Positions 1 to 8,184 are shown, numbered from the stretch's first letter. The stretch: 17,390 bases of DNA from Candidatus Omnitrophota bacterium (GCA_015231715.1 JADGBB010000030.1:1-17390); one strand, 5' to 3'. The notes: generated from the letters alone by a model not told the origin. Numbers and translations: made by a program.

Positions 1-1
1 A

Positions 2-691
2 AACAAAGTTAAGGGCGAGTATTATTTAACGGATGTTGTTGAGTTTATTTGCACAGAAAAAGGAATTATTCTTTCATCTTTAGCCGATCCGGATTCTATT
101 ATTGGGATTAATAGCCGTAAAGATCTGGCGAAGATAAATAAGCTTATGAATACAAAAAAATTAAATGAATTAATGGAAAACGGAGTAACAATTATTGATC
201 CTAATACGACGTTTGTTGATGAAGACGCAGTAATTTTAAAAGATACAATAATTTATCCTTCAACGGTTATCGAGGGGGATGTAAAAGTTGCGGAAAATTG
301 TAAAATAGGCCCTTTTGCCAGATTACGTTCCGGGTCAAAATTAGAAGAAAATGTAGAAGTAGGGAATTTTGTTGAGGTGTGCCGCACATATATAGGTAAA
401 GGAACAAAAGTAAAACACCATACTTATTTAGGGGATGCAGTAATAGGTGAAAATGTAAATATAGGCGCCGGAGTTATAACGGCGAATTATGACGGGAAGA
501 ATAAAAACAGAACAACGATTGAAGACGGAGCATTCATAGGAGTAGGAGCCAGATTGATCGCTCCTATATCGATAGGAAAAAATGCTGTTGTTGGAGCCGG
601 AAGCGTAGTAACAAAAGGGAAAAATGTTGCCGCCGGAACAACAGTTATAGGTATACCGGCAAAAGAAATATCAAATAAAAACAAAAAATAA
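2..691 (+). CDS. glmU: Bifunctional UDP-GlcNAc pyrophosphorylase / GlcN-1-P acetyltransferase (3' part)
   Basis: GlmU makes UDP-N-acetylglucosamine, the shared precursor of peptidoglycan and lipid A, in the cytoplasm. The gene enters from the left edge; its reading frame is open from base 2, so the ATG at 146 is internal. The first visible residues carry GEYYLTD, typical of the end of the uridylyltransferase domain, then a linker helix (about fragment residues 37-60). The rest is a left-handed beta-helix of hexapeptide repeats (IGPFARLR, VNIGAGVITANYDG, AVVGAGSVVTKG). By ungapped alignment from memory with E. coli, the catalytic His363 is present (codon 416-418), as are Arg333, Tyr366, Asn377, Asn386, Tyr387 and Lys392. 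Lys351 is replaced by Cys (codon 380-382) and Ser405 by Val. The C-terminus is shorter than in E. coli. Identity is secure; full acetyltransferase competence is likely but not certain. prs follows 33 bases downstream. Confidence 0.95.
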   Translation, partial: NKVKGEYYLTDVVEFICTEKGIILSSLADPDSIIGINSRKDLAKINKLMNTKKLNELMENGVTIIDPNTTFVDEDAVILKDTIIYPSTVIEGDVKVAENCKIGPFARLRSGSKLEENVEVGNFVEVCRTYIGKGTKVKHHTYLGDAVIGENVNIGAGVITANYDGKNKNRTTIEDGAFIGVGARLIAPISIGKNAVVGAGSVVTKGKNVAAGTTVIGIPAKEISNKNKK

Positions 692-724
692 CCCAAATGT
701 TATAAGAAAAAAGGGGCTTGATCA

Positions 725-1663
725 ATGGATAAACTAATTATACTTTCGGGTACAGGGCATCCGGCTTTAACTGAAAACATATGCAAACACCTAAAGATCA
801 AGGCATGTAAGGCAGAGATAGGAAGATTTAATGACGGGGAGATTAAATTTCGTATAGAGGAGAACATAAGAGGGAAGGATATTTTTATTGTTCAGCCGAC
901 ATGTAATCCGGCTAATGACAGTTTAATGGAAATTCTTATTATGATAGATGCTTTTAAAAGAGCTTCTGCAAGAAGGATCACTGCGGTGCTCCCGTATTTT
1001 GGATACGCCAGACAAGACAGGAAAGACCAGTCGAGAGTTCCGATAACGGCTAAGCTTATAGCTAATTTGCTGGACAGAGCAGGGGCGGACAGGGTTTTAA
1101 CAATTGATCTTCATGCAGGTCAATTACAGGGATTTTTTGATATACCGCTTGATCATCTATATGCGGTGAATGTGTTTGTGGATTATTTTAAGAAAAAAGA
1201 AATAAAAGATATTGTAATTGTTTCGCCCGATGTCGGAGGCACTAAAATGGCCAGAGCTTATGCTAAAAGGTTTGATGCTGGGCTAGCTATAGTTGACAAA
1301 AGAAGAGTAAGCGACGTTAAGGCTGAAGTAATGCATATTATGGGCGATGTAAAAGGGAAAAATGTTGTTATGGTAGATGACATTGTTGCAACTGCCGGCA
1401 GTTTGGTAGAAGCGGCTGCTGCACTAAAAAAGAATGGAGCAAAAGATATATATGCCGCTATAACCCATCCTGTTTTATGCGGTCCTGCTTTTGAGAGGCT
1501 GGCAGCTTCACATATTAAAGAATTGGTTGTTACTGATACCATACCTTTGCCGGAAGGGAAAAAAGTAAAAGGTATTAAGCAATTATCGGTAGCGCCGTTA
1601 TTGGCAGAAGCAATAAAAAGAATACATGATGAGAAATCTTTAAACAATTTATTTGAAGAGTAA
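725..1663 (+). CDS. prs: Ribose-phosphate pyrophosphokinase (PRPP synthetase)
   Basis: This cytoplasmic enzyme transfers pyrophosphate from ATP to ribose 5-phosphate, giving PRPP for nucleotide, histidine and tryptophan synthesis. At 312 residues it has the usual class I length. Visible motifs are FNDGEI (35-40), the ATP-binding stretch with ARQD (95-98), DLHAGQ (128-133), SPDVGG (167-172) and the PRPP-binding loop MVDDIVATAG (216-225). The first residues (DKLIILSGT, then HPAL) match the family N-terminus. The ATG at 725 follows an AAGGGG Shine-Dalgarno-like sequence at about 8 bases, so the start is well supported. Prs lies between glmU and rplY, the same order as in Bacillus, and is probably co-transcribed with both. 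Confidence 0.97.
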   Translation: MDKLIILSGTGHPALTENICKHLKIKACKAEIGRFNDGEIKFRIEENIRGKDIFIVQPTCNPANDSLMEILIMIDAFKRASARRITAVLPYFGYARQDRKDQSRVPITAKLIANLLDRAGADRVLTIDLHAGQLQGFFDIPLDHLYAVNVFVDYFKKKEIKDIVIVSPDVGGTKMARAYAKRFDAGLAIVDKRRVSDVKAEVMHIMGDVKGKNVVMVDDIVATAGSLVEAAAALKKNGAKDIYAAITHPVLCGPAFERLAASHIKELVVTDTIPLPEGKKVKGIKQLSVAPLLAEAIKRIHDEKSLNNLFEE

Positions 1664-1686
1664 AGATAGAACCCAAGGAGAAGGAA

Positions 1687-2343
1687 ATGGAAAAACATAC
1701 ATTGAAAGCCGTACTTAGACAAGAACGAGGAAAAAACGCCTGTAAACAGCTGAGAGATAAAGGAAGAATACCCGGTGTTGTATATAAAGGAGGAAAAGAA
1801 GCTATTTCTGTGGAAGTTGATTCCAAAGAACTATGGGCGGCTCTTCATACAGAAGGCGGAGAGCATGCTATTATAGCGTTAGAGATAAAAGGCGATACCG
1901 AGAAAGAGCGCACAGTGATCGTTCATGAAGTCCAACAAGACCCGATAAAGGACGTTCCTATCCATGTTGATTTCCATGAAATCTCTATGACAGAACTTAT
2001 CGAAGTTAAGGTTCCTATCAATATCAAAGGAGAAGCTGTAGGTATTCAAGGCGGAGGCATTCTAAATCAGGTTATGTGGGAAATAGAAGTTGAATGTAGA
2101 GCTATGGATCTTCCGGAGCATATTGATATACGAGTGGAAAAGCTTAATATAGGAGATTCAATTCACATAAAGGATCTAGTTCTTCCGGAAGGAGTTAGGG
2201 CTACGGATGATCCTGAACAGGTGGTAGTAAGTGTTATTATTCCTAAGAGCGAAGAAGAGAAAGGTGAAGACGAAGAAGGTGCAGCTGAACCTGAATTAAT
2301 AAAGAAAACTAAAGCTGAAGTAGCCGAGGAAGAAGGCGAATAA
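1687..2343 (+). CDS. rplY: 50S ribosomal protein L25, CTC form
   Basis: L25 binds 5S rRNA in the large ribosomal subunit. The 218-residue length marks the two-domain CTC/general-stress form rather than the short 94-residue E. coli form. Residues 1 to about 95 form the L25 RNA-binding domain, with RGKNACKQLRDKGRIPGVVY near the start and HVDFHEI at its end. About 96-185 is the CTC beta domain (VPINIKGEAVGIQGGGIL). The last 30 or so residues are a Glu/Lys-rich tail, presumably disordered. A strong AAGGAGAAGG ribosome binding site precedes the ATG. The glmU-prs-rplY-pth order is conserved in many bacteria, which supports the call. Confidence 0.95.
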   Translation: MEKHTLKAVLRQERGKNACKQLRDKGRIPGVVYKGGKEAISVEVDSKELWAALHTEGGEHAIIALEIKGDTEKERTVIVHEVQQDPIKDVPIHVDFHEISMTELIEVKVPINIKGEAVGIQGGGILNQVMWEIEVECRAMDLPEHIDIRVEKLNIGDSIHIKDLVLPEGVRATDDPEQVVVSVIIPKSEEEKGEDEEGAAEPELIKKTKAEVAEEEGE

Positions 2344-2353
2344 AAAAAATTAA

Positions 2354-2908
2354 ATGAAAATAATTATAGGACTAGGCAACCCGGGGTTTAAATACAGAAA
2401 CACTAAGCATAACATAGGGTTTAAGGTAATTGACGGCCTGGCAAAAAAGTCCGGAATAAAGATAAAAAAAAGCGGTTATAGCGGTATTTATGGAGTTGGA
2501 AAGATCGAAGGAAAAGAGGTAATGCTGTTTAAACCCTTGACCTATATGAATCTTTCAGGCGAAGCTGTAAAATCATTGACAAGTTCTTTCGCAGAAAAAG
2601 AAGATGAAATTTTAGTTGTAGCGGATGATTTTGATATCGCGCTAGGCTCTTTGAGAATAAAAGGGAAAGGATCAGGAGGAACTCACAACGGACTTAGATC
2701 TATTGTAAGTCATGTAGGAGAGTCATTTGCCCGTTTAAGAGTAGGCATATCAGTAGAAGATGAATCCGAGATCAAACATGATTTTGTTTTATCAGGTTTT
2801 CCAAGAAAATATAACGAAGCCCTGCAACAAGCAATAGAGCAGGCAATTTCATGTACACAAGTTTGGATATCGGAAGGACTAGTAAAAGCAATGAATGAAT
2901 TTAATTGA
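2354..2908 (+). CDS. pth: Peptidyl-tRNA hydrolase
   Basis: Pth hydrolyses the ester bond of peptidyl-tRNAs released from stalled ribosomes, recycling tRNA. The 184-residue length is normal. Visible signatures are GLGNPG (6-11), the catalytic His19 in KHNIGF, KPLTYMN with Asn66, VVADDFD with Asp91 at the place of the catalytic-dyad Asp, and GGTHNGLRSI with Asn112. There is no clear Shine-Dalgarno sequence in the A-rich 10-base gap after rplY, so translation may be coupled to the upstream gene. The TGA stop overlaps the left end of a perfect palindrome. Confidence 0.96.
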   Translation: MKIIIGLGNPGFKYRNTKHNIGFKVIDGLAKKSGIKIKKSGYSGIYGVGKIEGKEVMLFKPLTYMNLSGEAVKSLTSSFAEKEDEILVVADDFDIALGSLRIKGKGSGGTHNGLRSIVSHVGESFARLRVGISVEDESEIKHDFVLSGFPRKYNEALQQAIEQAISCTQVWISEGLVKAMNEFN

Positions 2909-2933
2909 TATATGTGAACATATATGATACTAT
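2905..2933 (+). promoter_or_regulatory. Candidate promoter before rpsF
   Basis: TTGATA at 2905-2910 (one mismatch to TTGACA), a 17-base spacer, and TACTAT at 2928-2933 (two mismatches to TATAAT) fit a weak sigma70-type promoter. It would give a leader of about 50 bases ahead of rpsF. The -35 hexamer overlaps the pth stop codon. AT-rich DNA produces such matches by chance, so this is tentative. Confidence 0.3.
2908..2925. repeat. Perfect 8-bp inverted repeat, possible operator
   Basis: ATATATGT at 2908-2915 and its exact reverse complement ACATATAT at 2918-2925 are separated by GA. The palindrome lies in the spacer of the candidate rpsF promoter, where a dimeric regulator could block polymerase. 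As RNA it would be a weak AU-rich hairpin, so a DNA site is the more natural reading. Its function is inferred, not shown. Confidence 0.4.
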
Positions 2934-2953
2934 CTTACGCACATAAACGCAGT

Positions 2954-2966
2954 GGGGCGAAGCCCC
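2954..2966 (+). promoter_or_regulatory. GC-rich triloop hairpin in the rpsF leader
   Basis: GGGGC (2954-2958), GAA loop, GCCCC (2962-2966) makes a perfect 5-bp GC stem in otherwise AT-rich DNA, about 27 bases before the rpsF start. No U-tract follows, so it is not a terminator. S6:S18 complexes bind rpsF leaders in several bacteria, and this hairpin is in the right place for that. I cannot match it to the published motif. Confidence 0.35.
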
Positions 2967-2992
2967 TAAACAAAGAAATGGCAGGTAAAATG

Positions 2993-3283
2993 ATGAAAAA
3001 TATGAAAAAATATTCTATTTTATTTATTATCTATCCGGACAAAGAAGAAAAGCTGGCAGATGTAACGAATCAGCTTAAAGCTATTGTTACGGAAAACGGC
3101 GGCGAGGTAGGCCAGGATAATCTCACGGGCAAAAAACGCCTTTCTTATCCGATGAATAAGAAAACAGAAGGGATATATTATGAACTCCATCTGTCGAGTG
3201 AGCCTAAAGCTATCGAGAAAATTTCCAGACTGTACACGATCAACACTGATCTTTTAAGACATATTATTACTGTTCTGGATTAA
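2993..3283 (+). CDS. rpsF: 30S ribosomal protein S6
   Basis: S6 is a small-subunit platform protein that pairs with S18. KKYSILFIIYPDKE is the first beta strand of the family, followed by the central segment with GKKRLSYPMNKKTEGIYY and the C-terminal LYTINTDLLRHIITVLD, the full S6 fold in 96 residues. The open frame extends back to 2924, but the extra N-terminal codons cover the leader hairpin and resemble nothing in S6. AGGT at 2983-2986 serves the ATG at 2993 with 6-base spacing; the adjacent ATG at 2990 or that at 3002 are alternatives. It heads the conserved rpsF-ssb-rpsR-rplI-dnaB string. Confidence 0.93.
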   Translation: MKNMKKYSILFIIYPDKEEKLADVTNQLKAIVTENGGEVGQDNLTGKKRLSYPMNKKTEGIYYELHLSSEPKAIEKISRLYTINTDLLRHIITVLD

Positions 3284-3300
3284 ATAAAAGAGGTGCTATT

Positions 3301-3762
3301 ATGGCGGCTAGTTTAAATAAGGTTTTTATTATGGGGAATTTGACAAGAGACCCCGAATTAAGGTATGTTCCTTCAGGCGCGGCAGTTGCAAGTTTTACTG
3401 TAGCTGTAAACAGAGTGTATAAAGATAAGGCCGGAGAAAAAAAGGAAGAAACTTCTTTTATCAAGGTAATTATCTGGGGGAAAATGGCGGAAGTTTGCGG
3501 CGAGTACCTGTCAAAGGGAAAACCGGTTTTGGTTGAAGGAAGGCTTCAATCAAGGTCATGGGAAGGGACTGACGGCCAGAAGAAAAGTGCTGTTGAAGTA
3601 ATAGCCAGCACAGTTCAGTTTTTAGGCGGCAAAACACAGAGAGATACTTCATCTGATCCGATATCAGGTTCAGGCGGTTTAGGTAGCGTAGACCTTAACT
3701 CAGAAGGCGCGGAAGACGGCGGATTTAGTGCAATTAGTGACAATGACGAAATACCTTTTTAG
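3301..3762 (+). CDS. ssb: Single-stranded DNA-binding protein
   Basis: SSB coats single-stranded DNA during replication, repair and recombination. The OB fold spans about residues 1-110, with the family opening NKVFIMGNLTRDPELRY, then FTVAVNR, and KGKPVLVEGRLQSRSW. A glycine/serine-rich linker follows, ending in the acidic tip DNDEIPF, a variant of the usual DDDIPF peptide that recruits partner proteins. At 153 residues the length is normal. AGAGGTG lies before the ATG. It sits between the two genes for the S6/S18 pair and upstream of dnaB, the common bacterial arrangement. Confidence 0.97.
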   Translation: MAASLNKVFIMGNLTRDPELRYVPSGAAVASFTVAVNRVYKDKAGEKKEETSFIKVIIWGKMAEVCGEYLSKGKPVLVEGRLQSRSWEGTDGQKKSAVEVIASTVQFLGGKTQRDTSSDPISGSGGLGSVDLNSEGAEDGGFSAISDNDEIPF

Positions 3763-3783
3763 AACAATAGCGTAGGAGAGAAA

Positions 3784-4062
3784 ATGGCAAAGAAGATACT
3801 TGTAAAAAGAATATTTAAGAAAAAACCCTGCAGACTGTGTAAAAACAAAGTTGCTGATGTTGATTTTAAAGATGCTGATTTTTTAAGACAGTATATTTCT
3901 GAAAGAGGGAAAATAGTTCCTTCAAGAGTTTCAGGCAATTGTTCCAAACATCAGAGAATAATATCAAATAGGGTAAAAAGGGCTAGGATAGCCGGAGTTT
4001 TACCGTTTGTAAAAATAAAACAAGGAGCAAGTCGTGAACGTAATACTTATACAAGACGTTGA
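3784..4062 (+). CDS. rpsR: 30S ribosomal protein S18, zinc-ligand form
   Basis: S18 binds S6 and 16S rRNA on the 30S platform. The core runs from about residue 15 to 76 (RQYISERGKIVPSRVSGNC, SKHQRIISNRVKRARIAGVLPFV). Cys16, Cys19, Cys53 and His56 make the C-x2-C...C-x2-H set of the zinc-binding variant. The ATG follows AGGAGAG. The stop lies 29 bases inside rplI, so the last ten residues are encoded by DNA also read as rplI. The tail after LPFV is about 16 residues longer than the usual core end. This follows from the overlap and need not be functional. Confidence 0.95.
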   Translation: MAKKILVKRIFKKKPCRLCKNKVADVDFKDADFLRQYISERGKIVPSRVSGNCSKHQRIISNRVKRARIAGVLPFVKIKQGASRERNTYTRR

Positions 4063-4477
4063 AAAACTCGGTAAAATGGGTGATGAAATAAAGGCAAAAG
4101 ACGGGTTCGCCAGAAATTATCTAATACCTCAAAAATTGGCTATTGAAGCAACTCTTGGTGCGGTAAAAATTGTAGAAAAAAAGAAAAAAGAAAGAGTGCT
4201 ACAAGAACAAAAAGTAAAAAATGAATGCCAGGCGTTGGCCGATAAAATAGCTCAGTTATCCTGCACTATCACAGTTGAGGCAGGAGAAGGGGATAAACTT
4301 TTTGGAGCTGTTACGACTGAACATATTGCTGAAGTACTTCTTCAAGAAGGGGTAGAAATAGACAAAAGAAAAATATTGCTTGATGAGCCTATTAAATCTT
4401 TAGGCGTTTATAACGTTAATATAAAGTTGCATCCCGAAGTAACGTCACAAGCCAGAATTTGGGTTGTGAAAAAATAA
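4034..4477 (+). CDS. rplI: 50S ribosomal protein L9
   Basis: L9 is a two-domain protein of the large subunit, bound near the L1 stalk. The N-terminal RNA-binding domain (1 to about 52) has the diagnostic VEKLGKMGDEIKAKDGFARN and YLIP segment. A long charged helix follows (KKKKERVLQEQKVKNE), then the C-terminal domain with GDKLFGAVTTEHIAE. The length of 147 residues is normal. The start is a GTG; the product aligns with the family from its first residue (NVILIQDVE), and AAGGAG at 4022-4027 is correctly spaced. The start lies inside rpsR, so translation is probably coupled to S18. Confidence 0.96.
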   Translation: MNVILIQDVEKLGKMGDEIKAKDGFARNYLIPQKLAIEATLGAVKIVEKKKKERVLQEQKVKNECQALADKIAQLSCTITVEAGEGDKLFGAVTTEHIAEVLLQEGVEIDKRKILLDEPIKSLGVYNVNIKLHPEVTSQARIWVVKK

Positions 4478-4489
4478 AACTACCTAATT

Positions 4490-5842
4490 ATGTCTGATAA
4501 AGTTATTGAGAAATTGCCGCCTCAAAGTATCGAGGCGGAAGAAGCAGTACTTGGCTCAATGCTCATAGATCAGTCTTCTATATCCCGCGCTGTTGAAATT
4601 ATTGAAAAAGATCATTTCTACAAAGATATCAACAAGATAATATTTGGATCCATATTAAAGCTTTATGATGAAAATAGAGCTGTTGATATGGTAACACTTA
4701 TTGAAGAATTAAAAAAAAAAGATTCTCTTGAAAAAATAGGCGGACCTGCCTACATTACTGAGTTAGCTGACAGTATCCCCACCGCGGCGAATATAGAACA
4801 CTACGCAAAAATAGTTAGAGAAAAATATGTGTTAAGGACATTGATAACAACTGCAACTCAGATAGTCACTGAAAGTTATGAAAATGCGGCTGAAGTAGAC
4901 GAGGTTCTTGATAAAGCCGAAAAAATGATCTTTGAGATAACTTCCGCAAAACGTACCGGCAGAGAGATCGTTAGTATGAAAGAAATAGTTAAAGAAAGCA
5001 TTGCCGCGATTGATAAGCTATACCAGAATAAAGAGAATGTTACAGGAATCGCCACAGGAATTCATGATCTTGATATAATGACCGCAGGATTACAAAAATC
5101 AGATCTTATTATAATGGCAGGAAGACCGTCAATGGGAAAAAGTGCTCTTGCAACTTCAGCGCTTGAACATGCAGGGGTAGTCAACAAAATACCTTGCGCG
5201 CTTTTTAGTTTAGAAATGTCCAAGGAACAGCTCACTCAACGTATGCTATGTTCAATTGCTCACGTTAATGCTCATAAGGTTCGCACGGGATTTTTGTCTC
5301 AGTCGGATTGGCCGAAACTAGTAGATGCGGCACAAAAATTATCAGAGGCGCCGATATACATTGATGACACTCCCGGTCTTTCAGCTTTAGAAATGCGTGC
5401 AAAAAGCCGTAGACTTAAAGCGAAATACGATATCCAGTTAATTATAATAGATTATATTCAGCTGATGCGGTCGTCAACTAGATCAGAAAATAGACAGCAG
5501 GAGATCACAGAAATATCAAGATCTATAAAAGCACTTGCAAGAGAACTCAATATACCTATAATAGGTATAAGTCAGCTATCAAGAGCGGCTGAAACAAGAG
5601 AAGACCATAGGCCGAGATTGTCTGACTTAAGAGAATCAGGAGCGATCGAACAGGATGCGGATATTGTTATGCTTCTTTTCAGAGAGGAATATTATAACGC
5701 CACCGAAGAGAATGCAGGAAAAGCGGAAGTTATTATTGGAAAACAAAGAAACGGGCCGGTAGGAACAGTACAGTTGGCTTTTATAAAAGAATATACGAAA
5801 TTTACCAATTTATCCAGACTTGAAGAGGAGGAAGGGTTCTAA
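4490..5842 (+). CDS. dnaB: Replicative DNA helicase
   Basis: DnaB is the hexameric 5'-3' helicase that unwinds DNA at the replication fork. The N-terminal domain (PPQSIEAEEAVLGSML, residues 10-25) leads through a linker to the RecA-like motor. The motor shows Walker A GRPSMGKS (211-218), the catalytic Glu in SLEMS (Glu242), Walker B LIIIDY (317-322), SQLSR (361-365), the ERESGAIEQDAD-type motif (381-391) and KQRNG with the likely arginine finger at Arg420. At 450 residues it is full length, with no intein. No clear Shine-Dalgarno sequence precedes the ATG in the 12-base gap after rplI. The TAA shares its last base with the bamA ATG. Confidence 0.97.
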   Translation: MSDKVIEKLPPQSIEAEEAVLGSMLIDQSSISRAVEIIEKDHFYKDINKIIFGSILKLYDENRAVDMVTLIEELKKKDSLEKIGGPAYITELADSIPTAANIEHYAKIVREKYVLRTLITTATQIVTESYENAAEVDEVLDKAEKMIFEITSAKRTGREIVSMKEIVKESIAAIDKLYQNKENVTGIATGIHDLDIMTAGLQKSDLIIMAGRPSMGKSALATSALEHAGVVNKIPCALFSLEMSKEQLTQRMLCSIAHVNAHKVRTGFLSQSDWPKLVDAAQKLSEAPIYIDDTPGLSALEMRAKSRRLKAKYDIQLIIIDYIQLMRSSTRSENRQQEITEISRSIKALARELNIPIIGISQLSRAAETREDHRPRLSDLRESGAIEQDADIVMLLFREEYYNATEENAGKAEVIIGKQRNGPVGTVQLAFIKEYTKFTNLSRLEEEEGF

Positions 5843-8184
5843 TGAGGTTACGCATAATTAGTGTGATTTTGTGTGTTTTTGTGGCATTGTTTTCGCTTGT
5901 TGATAGCTCGCATGCGCAGAGTGCGAGGGGTAAGAGCTTGGTCGATATAGTTATCAAAGGTAACTATTCAATCTCGAGCAGCACAATTTTAAACAGATTA
6001 AAGATCAAACCGGGCGATATTTATGATGAAGGCGCTTTGAATAAAGAAATGAAAAGAATGTACGGCATGGGATTCTTTAGTGATGTTACGGTAGAAGTGG
6101 AAGATCGAGCAGACGGTGTTATTGCCATTTTCATAGTAACCGAAAAACCTCTGATCACAGAAATTATTTTTAACGGAAATAGCCGATTGAAAACACCGAA
6201 ATTAAAAAAGAAAATAAATCTTGCCGAAGGTGATCTTCTTAATTTTAATCAGATCGCTGAAGATGCTGCCGCAATAAGAAATTATTATATTGAAGAAGGT
6301 TATTCAGAGGCAAAGGTTGAATACACCGTTGATACAGGTGTAAGCGGGGACACTGCTAAAGTTATTTTTAATATCTCTGAAGGCACCGCAATGAAAGTTA
6401 AAACTATAAAGTTTGAAGGAAACGAAAAATTTAAAAGTGGAGAGCTTGCAGCAATTATGACCACGAAAACTGCCTGGTGGTTTATCCGCAAAGGAGCGTT
6501 CGATGATGAAAAGTTTGCAGAAGATCTGGCCAGAATATCTACATTTTACAGAAGTAAAGGATTTTTAGACGTACAAGTTACATCAAGAGAGGATTTTTCC
6601 GATGAAGGGAAATTCATGAACGTAATTGTTGTGATTAACGAAGGACAGCAGTATAGAATAGGGGATGTAACAATTAAGGGTAATCTTGTTTTCGGCGAAA
6701 AAGAAATAATGGATCTTGTGAAAATAAAAACAGAAGACCCATTTGATTATCAAAAAATGCAGGATGATCTAGAAAGTATAAGGATGTTTTATTATGACAA
6801 ATCTTACATGAACGCCGAAGTAGATATAGAACATAGGTTTAATCCGGTGACAAACAGCATGGATATTGTTTTTCATGTCAACGCTAATCAGGAAATATAT
6901 GTCGGGAAAGTTAATATTTCAGGAAACACGAAAACAAAAGATAAAGTAGTAAGAAGAGAAGTTAGGTTGTACCCCGGAGAAAAGTATGACGGGAAACAGC
7001 TTAAACGAAGTAAGGAGAGAATATATAATCTTGGGTACTTCGAAGATGTGTTTTTTGAAACTGTACCGACAAGTGATCCTAATGTTAAAGATCTTGATGT
7101 TACGGTCAAAGAAACAAAAACCGGCGAATTTTCTTTCGGCGGCGGATACAGCTCGGTCGATGCTTTTATAGGTTTTGCGCAGATAAGACAAAGGAATTTT
7201 GATATATTAGATTTTCCAACTTTTACCGGTGCCGGACAGGATCTTGTTATCCGAACAGAACTTGGAAGTGCAAGAACAAATTATCTTTTAAGCTGGACTG
7301 ACCCCTGGATATTTGATTATCCTTTACTTTTTGGATTTGACATATATCGAGAAGAACATAATAAGTTCGGCTTGTCAGGTTATGGTTATGATGAACAGAG
7401 AACAGGAGTCAGTTTTAGACTAGGGAAAGAATTGACGGAATATTTAAGCATGGGTCTAGTTTATAATCTGGAAGAGATCAAGATATCTAATATGCCGGAC
7501 AATGCTTCAAACGCGTTGCTTAAAGAAGTAGGAACTAATGTTGTTAGTAAGCTGACATGGAATACTAATTATGATAAACGAGATAATAAATTTTCTCCAA
7601 CAAAAGGATATTTTTTAGGATCGTCTTTAGAGAATGCAGGCGGATTTATCGGAGGAGACAAAGATTTTGTTAAAGGTACCGGCACGGCCAAAACATATTA
7701 CAGCATTATAGATAATGTTGTTTTGGAACTAAAAGGATTTATGGGGCTTGCGGATAATTACGGTAAATCAGATGAACTGCCGATTTACGAAAGATTTTTT
7801 GCAGGCGGCGCTACTACAATTAGAGGATATGAGCAAAGAGCTGTTGGTCCCAGAGATACGGGATCAGACGAGGCTATAGGTGGAGAAGCTATCGTAACTG
7901 GGAACGCCGAAATAAATTTTCCTATTTACAAAAATATTGTTAAGGGGGCTGTATTTTATGATGTCGGTAATGTGTGGGCGAGCGTATCCGATGTTTTTGC
8001 GAACACAGACAATGAAATTTCGGGAGCAAAATATAGTTCGGGTTTCAAACAAGGCGCGGGTATTGGAGTTAGGGTAAAGACACCAATAGGACCGGTAAAA
8101 CTTGACTATGGGTATCCTTTAAGCGATAATTATGATGACAAGAAAGAAGGACAGTTCTATTTTAGTATAAGTTCCGGTTTCTAA
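5842..8184 (+). CDS. bamA: Outer membrane protein assembly factor BamA
   Basis: BamA inserts beta-barrel proteins into the outer membrane. Residues 1-25 form a signal peptide with likely cleavage after SHA. Five POTRA repeats can be read at about 31-100, 101-180, 181-270, 271-350 and 351-430, each with a G-N or K-G-N turn and a YNLGYFEDV-like helix end in several. The rest is the 16-strand Omp85 barrel, with the family IRGY motif at 660-663 on the barrel-interior loop. It ends in a C-terminal Phe (FYFSISSGF), the usual outer-membrane targeting end. At 780 residues it matches the family. GGAGGAAGGG at the end of dnaB supplies a strong ribosome binding site, and the TAATG junction implies coupling. 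skp follows, as in many diderms. Confidence 0.96.
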   Translation: MRLRIISVILCVFVALFSLVDSSHAQSARGKSLVDIVIKGNYSISSSTILNRLKIKPGDIYDEGALNKEMKRMYGMGFFSDVTVEVEDRADGVIAIFIVTEKPLITEIIFNGNSRLKTPKLKKKINLAEGDLLNFNQIAEDAAAIRNYYIEEGYSEAKVEYTVDTGVSGDTAKVIFNISEGTAMKVKTIKFEGNEKFKSGELAAIMTTKTAWWFIRKGAFDDEKFAEDLARISTFYRSKGFLDVQVTSREDFSDEGKFMNVIVVINEGQQYRIGDVTIKGNLVFGEKEIMDLVKIKTEDPFDYQKMQDDLESIRMFYYDKSYMNAEVDIEHRFNPVTNSMDIVFHVNANQEIYVGKVNISGNTKTKDKVVRREVRLYPGEKYDGKQLKRSKERIYNLGYFEDVFFETVPTSDPNVKDLDVTVKETKTGEFSFGGGYSSVDAFIGFAQIRQRNFDILDFPTFTGAGQDLVIRTELGSARTNYLLSWTDPWIFDYPLLFGFDIYREEHNKFGLSGYGYDEQRTGVSFRLGKELTEYLSMGLVYNLEEIKISNMPDNASNALLKEVGTNVVSKLTWNTNYDKRDNKFSPTKGYFLGSSLENAGGFIGGDKDFVKGTGTAKTYYSIIDNVVLELKGFMGLADNYGKSDELPIYERFFAGGATTIRGYEQRAVGPRDTGSDEAIGGEAIVTGNAEINFPIYKNIVKGAVFYDVGNVWASVSDVFANTDNEISGAKYSSGFKQGAGIGVRVKTPIGPVKLDYGYPLSDNYDDKKEGQFYFSISSGF

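Noticed and set aside
1258..1826. Long antisense open frames across prs and rplY
   Set aside because: They mirror strongly conserved genes on the + strand and have no ribosome binding sites or recognisable motifs.
2924..2992. N-terminal extension of rpsF in the same open frame
   Set aside because: The extra codons run through a palindrome and a GC hairpin, have no homology to S6, and AGGT fits the ATG at 2993.
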